NCBI GenBank assembly: GCA_001972305.1
Contig: BDDD01005639.1
Coordinates: 18,947 to 82,946 of the forward strand
Direction of reading: 5' to 3'
Length of the DNA: 64,000 nt
Source of the DNA: Cephalotus follicularis
Lineage: Eukaryota > Streptophyta > Magnoliopsida > Oxalidales > Cephalotaceae
The notes under the pieces were generated by a model, which saw nothing but the letters and a program-made list of their open reading frames with translations, made no database searches and was not told the origin of the DNA. The position numbers were made by a program, and so were the translations under genes. Position 1 is the first letter of the stretch. The number at the start of each line of letters is the position of its first letter. Shown piece by piece: positions 59,490-64,000 of the stretch.

Positions 59490-59975
59490 TCTAAGTGTCG
59501 ACGATCACAATGAAACCGTCAGCGCTTTGTGAGACCTTCGGCACCCAAGTGCAAAGCGTTAGCAGTTGAAGCATTTGGAGCAAAGGAGAAAATGCTCAAG
59601 CCGTCGACGCTTAAAGCCAAGGCGCCAGCGCTTAAAGACCCTATATAAACGGTTAAAAATAGAGAATTTTGGGCCAGTTAAAATTTCTCAAAGCGGCGAC
59701 GCTCAACACAAACCGTCAGCGCTTTGATCCAAGGTGTCAGCGGTCAAAGACTCGACATCAACGGTTAAAAACAGGGACTTTTTGTAGCCAATTAATTTGC
59801 ACAAATTGGCGACACTCTACACAAACCGTCAGCGCTTTGTGACAAACCGTCGACACCAAGATCAAGACCTTCAGCGCTTTGAGAAGAACTTTCAAATTCA
59901 AATATCCAAAGGACACATAAGCGGCGACGCTTTGAGGAACATCGTAGACGCTTTGAGGAAAAGCGTCGACGCTTT
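59490..59975. repeat. TCGA palindrome cluster before the copia gag
   Basis: More than 12 degenerate copies: GTGTCGACGAT, CCGTCGACGCTT, GGCGCCAGCGCTT, AGCGGCGACGCT, CCGTCAGCGCTTT (three times), CCGTCGACACC, AGCGGCGACGCTTT, AGCGTCGACGCTTT. They lie on both sides of the TATA box. Confidence 0.82.
59640..59650 (+). promoter_or_regulatory. Candidate TATA box before the copia gag
   Basis: CCTATATAAAC, the best TATA match near any gag in the window, inside the palindrome cluster. Confidence 0.55.
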
Positions 59976-60440
59976 GCGCGGGGAACAAATTACTGACAGC
60001 ATTTTTAATGTGTCATTTATTGAAGGAACAAGTCTCAAGACTGAAATAACACTTCCCAAGGCTGAAGAAACAAGTTTCAAGAAAATGATGCACTTCCTAA
60101 GTCTGAAGGAACAACTCTCCCAAGGTCCAAACATCAAGTATATTAAATCAGTTCAGCTAAAAGCAAAGAATTACAAGAAATAGAAAAGGGAAGAAGATCA
60201 TTCAAGCAAAAATCATCAAGAGCAAAATCCACTTTCATATTAAAAGAAAATCAAGAACAAGTTCTCTTCATCTATTATTGAGCAATCAAATTCCTTGTAA
60301 TCAAAATAGCAAAATCAAACCTTTGAGAGGTTACACAAAACACATATCATTTTTTTTTAATCCGCACTTAGGGGAGTGAACCCTAAAGTGAAGAAATGGG
60401 AGTGAACCCTTGTGATTGAGGTCAATCATAAAAGATTGTA

Positions 60441-61509
60441 ATGGTGCACCGAATAGCCCCTGGTAAAGATATTCGGAGATTGTTTTCGGGGAAGGCAAAA
60501 ATGACTATCTTTATTCAATCCCTTGATTATAACTTGTGGGACCTCATTGTTGACGGTCCAAATCTTCCTACTATTAGGAGTGAAAATGGGGATGTTTTTC
60601 CTAAGCCTAGAATACTTATAATGATGATGATAGGAGAAGAATAGAGATGAATGCAAAAGCTAAGCATATAATTATTTGTGCCATAAACTTTAGTGAATTG
60701 AATAGAGTTTCATCTTGCAATTCTGCTAAAGAAATGTGGGATAGAATCGAAGTCACCTACGAAGGTACAAACCAAGTAAAAGATGCTAAAATAAGCATGC
60801 TAGTTCACGACTATGAATTATTCTCAATGAATGAAGATGAGGACATTAAATTCATGTTTACTAGATTTACTAACATTATCAATGCTTTGCAATCTTTTGA
60901 TAAAACATATTCTAATAGTGAATTGGTGAGAAAGATACATAGGGGCTTGCCAAGATCGTGGATGCCCAAGGTCACCGCAATCGAAGAGGCAAAGAATCTA
61001 AGCATCATTCCCTTGGAGGATCTACTAGGGTCACTAATGACCCATGAGCAAACTATGCAAAAGAGAGTCAATGATGAAGAGAAGGAGAAAAAGAAGAAAA
61101 AGGTGATAGCCCTGAAATCATTCGAAATTGAAGACTCCGATGATGATGAAGACCTTGCTCTCTTCACAAGAAAGTTCAAGAAGTTCCTAGCCAACAAAAA
61201 GAAGTTTGGTGGAAGACAAAACAAGAAATTCAATCAAAAGGGAGAGTCAAGCAAAAAGGAAGAAGTCATTTGCTTTGAGTGCAATAAGTCGGGGCACTAT
61301 AAGAGCAATTGCCCCCAACTAAAGAAAAAGGAATTCATGAAGAAGAAGAAAGCAATGGTCGCTACTTGGGATGACAGCGATGAATCAAGTTCGAATGAGG
61401 ACACACGGGAACAAGTATAATTCTATGATTGTTTCTCTAAAGAAAAAGGTCAAAACTTTGACAAATGAAAATGATGAACTAAAAACGATTGATTTGACTA
61501 AGGAAATCA
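60441..61509 (+). pseudogene. SIRE-like Ty1/copia Gag, part 1
   Basis: Encodes the UBN2-type gag of copia elements: MTIFIQSLDYNLWDLIVDGP (60500-60560), a one-base frameshift near 60610-60616, then 257 open residues from 60647 (MNAKAKHIII, SAKEMWDRIEVTYEGTNQVK, LVHDYELFSM, RKIHRGLPRSW), an acidic and Lys-rich linker, and a CCHC knuckle CFECNKSGHYKSNC. The stop at 61418-61420 is followed by a second frame with heptad-like Leu/Lys/Glu residues that leads into solo LTR E2. The first 60 bases are degenerate, so the true start is uncertain. Family from the UBN2 and knuckle pattern and a SIRE-like spacer. Confidence 0.8.
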
Positions 61510-63342
61510 TGTAATGGCCCAAACTTCCATTAAAGATATTTAATTATGGAAAATGATTGCTATTGTGTAAATTGACAGATAGTTCAAGGGACCCGTAGTA
61601 TGACCCTACGCTCGGGGGGTTCGNNNNNNNNNNNNNNNNNNNNNNNNNGTCGGGTACACTAGTTTAAAGTTGGTTAGGTTCACAAATGTGGACAATCTAG
61701 TGGACTATCGTAGAGTATAGTAGGACCAAGAGAGGGAATTGAGTCATGTGAGAAGGGGGGGAAATCTTGCATCCCAAGTAATCCTTCTATTTAATGGCAA
61801 AGGGGGTTGAACTCAGTCATTTTGACTGAGAAGGAAAGTACTCCTGCTGAGAGTGAAGTGGAGAATTCGTGGAGAACAAAAGAGAAAGAAATTCTAAAGC
61901 AAAGTAAGGAAATTTTATACCCATTTTCTACAAAGCATCCCCTGTTTTGCTTTAAAATTTTACAGCAGATTTTTCTATTGATATCTTGCTCAATTCTTGA
62001 TGAATTTTTAAATGGTTGGATGTTCCGGAAACTTTAGGATGTCCTCTTTAAATGTTATTCTTTGCATGTTTCAAGATTATATCGATTTCTTGATGAAAAT
62101 CAATGTTTTAAATTGATGTTTGGGTACTGTTTTATCCCTGGATTATGCAGCAACTTCTTTAAATCATATCTTGCTCGTTTCTTGATGAAAAATTAAATTG
62201 TTGAATGTTTTGAAAACCTCAAGATGTCCTATTTAACTGTTATGTTTTATGTATCTCGAAATTATGTCAAATTATTGATGAGAATCAATGATTCATTTTA
62301 CTGCTCATGCCCTATTTTCTTATGGAACCAGCCACTATCAAAAATTCATAACGGATTCGATTCTCAACCAATTGTTATGATCTTGAGCTTTCTGAATTTT
62401 TGAAGATGTCTACTTTACTGTTTATGTTTTAAGTTTTCTCTGAAAATACTTATTTCTATATGAATTATAAGTTTTAGTAAAACTATACAAAACTGTTTTA
62501 TGAACTCATTTGAGTCAATAACTCAAATGAAGAGAAAGGTTTATGAATTGTGAAAGAAATGTTATGAAATGATTTTTATGAATACTTTGAGTTGATCACT
62601 CAAAGTAAATTATGAATGAACCGCCCTTGGATTGCGATCCAAGGGGAATGGAGCGAGATGCTCAATGTTAATGGAGCGAGATGCTCACGGACATGCATGT
62701 GATGTAAGGATAGTAGTCGGGGAGTGCACAATGCCCCGGTGAAGCGGTGTAAAGGGTTCATTAAGGTTTTTATGACTTCTATGTTTATGAAATGTTCTAA
62801 CTACGAGTTTGTAATTAGAAAAGTGATATGCTTTACGAAATGTTCTAGTTATATGTATTGACTAGAAAAATGTCATGATGAAATGTGTTTATTATAAAAA
62901 CACATTACTGAGCTATTTTGAGCTCATTCCTTTCAATGTTGTTTTCAAATAAAATGTTTTCAGGAAATGAATGAATGGAGATTACGAGCTTAGAGAAAGC
63001 TCTTAAGAAGGAGTTTTTGTGAAAGAAAGGCTATGCAATGATGTTTGCATTAATGTTTTGATATGTAATAAGAACAAAGTTTTCCGCTGTATTATATGTT
63101 TATGTAGAAGAATGATTTTGTGTAATGTAGATCAACGATATGGTTATGACATCTTTATATAAAATGGTTATGTGTAAAGTTTGAATTTAAGATTATGTAT
63201 GATGTTGTAAGACATGAGTTTATGATGTAGTGTACTTTTAGAGAATAGTACCAAAGGATGTAACGTTTCACACCCAACGTAACGCAACCGATCCTCGGAG
63301 TTCACTTTGAGCTATTAGCGAGCTCGGGTCGGGGTCGTTACA
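61510..63342 (+). repeat. E2: solo LTR (1,833 bp) inside the copia gag
   Basis: TGTAATGGCCC to GGGGTCGTTACA, flanked by a perfect AATCA duplication (61505-61509 and 63343-63347). Its 5' part resembles E1. TATA-like CTATTTAATGG at 61787-61797. Hairpin-rich zone at 62620-62745 with GGAGCGAGATGCTCA twice. The coding frame on the two sides is in register. Confidence 0.92.
61624..61648. other. Assembly gap (25 N)
   Basis: Unknown bases inside E2, next to a G run. Confidence 0.95.
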
Positions 63343-63347
63343 AATCA

Positions 63348-64000
63348 ACTCTAAGGATGCAGAAATAAACTTTCTAGAAAATGAAGTAGCTCACTTAAAA
63401 GAAGAAAATAAAAATCTTAAGGTTGAAGTAGATGCCTTAAAGAAAACCTTTTCAAAATTCTCTAGTAGTAGTGAAAAGCTAGAAAACCTCTTAGGAATGC
63501 AAAGGTGTGTCTTTGACAAAGCGGGACTAGGATACAAAGAGATGAATAATGTAAAACATTATCAAAATTTCTTTGATAGGAAAGAAATGATAGAAAAGAA
63601 TAAAGTAGAATAAGTTTTTTCTAAAAAGAAAGTTGCAAAAGTTACTTGTGAGTATTGTTGTAAGATAGGACATATATCTTCTTGTTGTTATCATAAAAAA
63701 AATGTCATGATTAAGAGAAATGATATTAACTCTTGTAATTATTGTGGTAAATATGGACATGTATCATCTGCTTGCTTTCACAGGAAAAATGCCATGGACA
63801 AGAAAATTGTAAATAATTCTTGTATTCATTGTGGTAAAATCGGACATAAATCATCATTGTGATTTTATAAGAAAAATGTCATGCATAATAGAAGTATCGT
63901 GAATAAAAGAAAAATAAATGTCTCATGTAATAATTGTGGTAAACTATGGCACGTTTCTACCGCATGCTTTTATAAAATAAATATCATACATGATTCAAAC
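63348..64000 (+). pseudogene. SIRE-like copia Gag, part 2: coiled coil and zinc-knuckle array
   Basis: After E2 the frame encodes a coiled coil (FLENEVAHLKEENKNLK, heptad Leu/Glu/Lys), then KAGLGY and a run of CX2CX4HX4C knuckles: CEYCCKIGHISSCC (63647), CNYCGKYGHVSSAC (63734), one with its last Cys replaced by a stop (CIHCGKIGHKSSL*, 63821, TGA at 63860-63862), and CNNCGKLWHVSTAC (63926). An earlier TAA lies at 63611-63613. Knuckles bind RNA; related elements usually have one or two here. The frame continues past the window edge towards pol. Confidence 0.75.
63647..63985 (+). repeat. Tandem zinc-knuckle repeat, four units
   Basis: Knuckle starts are 87, 87 and 105 bp apart. Each unit is a CCHC knuckle, an aromatic-basic pair (CFHRKN or relatives) and a spacer with AT(C/G)A-rich codons. 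The fourth unit is cut near the window end. Confidence 0.8.

Larger units (their letters stand above)
59454..60440 (+). repeat. Probable LTR/leader of the copia element, with TCGA palindromes
   Basis: It precedes a copia gag on the same strand and has a TATA box at 59641, an A-rich leader and AGTGAACCCT repeated near 60374 and 60392. I could not define LTR edges or an iMet primer site, so the LTR call is tentative. The 128-residue open frame at 59797-60183 simply reads through the palindromes. Confidence 0.5.

Noticed and set aside
59797-60183. 128-residue open frame with VDALR-type repeats
   Set aside because: The repeats are the palindromes read in one frame; no domain, and it lies in a probable LTR.

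Overview
This is nuclear DNA of a flowering plant, probably a repeat-rich eudicot; the species cannot be told from the sequence. Almost all of it is LTR retrotransposons inserted into one another. I recognise no rRNA, tRNA, CRISPR array, bacterial gene or intact host gene. Most sense strands of the Ty3/gypsy proteins run leftward. Their gag, protease, RT (FIDD box), RNase H, integrase and chromodomain-like tail, the initiator-Met tRNA primer site and the 2.5-3.2 kb LTRs point to chromoviruses of the Tekay/Del type.

Layout: (1) 1-4442, element A (-): gag-protease, primer site and 5' LTR; its 3' part lies left of the window. A sits inside B (4443-6181, + LTR remnant), which sits inside the 3' LTR of C (6182-8063, -). 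(2) 8064-9144, collapsed interior of C. (3) 9145-17430, element D (-), complete domain order but riddled with stops, with its right LTR cut. (4) 17431-21879, E1 (+), a long LTR whose two flanks belong to different elements. (5) 21880-48135, element F (-): truncated gag, primer site, and one LTR split into three pieces by a solo LTR (22848-26059, target duplication ATTGC) and by the whole of element H (27381-46824, -). H in turn holds solo LTR G (33189-36239) in its protease and the young element I (36910-43277, +, duplication ATAAG) in its gag. (6) 48136-50845, an Athila/Tat-type remnant with a 180-bp in-frame duplication. (7) 50866-52796, two LTR fragments, K and J. (8) 52797-55628, AT-rich DNA with no gene I recognise. 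(9) 55629-56860, a broken 'putative gypsy-type transposon' protein gene whose N-terminus equals the histone H3 tail, followed by solo LTR M (56952-59448, TAAGA). (10) 59454-64000, a SIRE-like Ty1/copia gag, + strand, split by solo LTR E2 (61510-63342, AATCA) and carrying four tandem zinc knuckles.

The most unusual signal lies in the LTRs rather than the proteins. Nearly all the gypsy LTRs here carry two clusters of short degenerate palindromes centred on TCGA, about 100-330 and about 860-1,500 bp from the LTR 5' end. The palindrome arms are family-specific (AAGCG/CGCTT, CAG/CTG or GAC/GTC) while the centre is constant. The promoter candidates lie between the clusters. A similar cluster surrounds the TATA box in front of the copia gag. 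A second group of LTRs (E1, E2, G, M) lacks these and has tandem short repeats, hairpin-forming in E1 and G. Three copies of one LTR family share a triple stem-loop with a compensatory base-pair change.

Stops in the gag-pol genes are mostly TAG at former CAG or TGA at former CGA, as expected from long-term cytosine methylation. Four gag genes have a TAG within the same three-codon glutamine tract.
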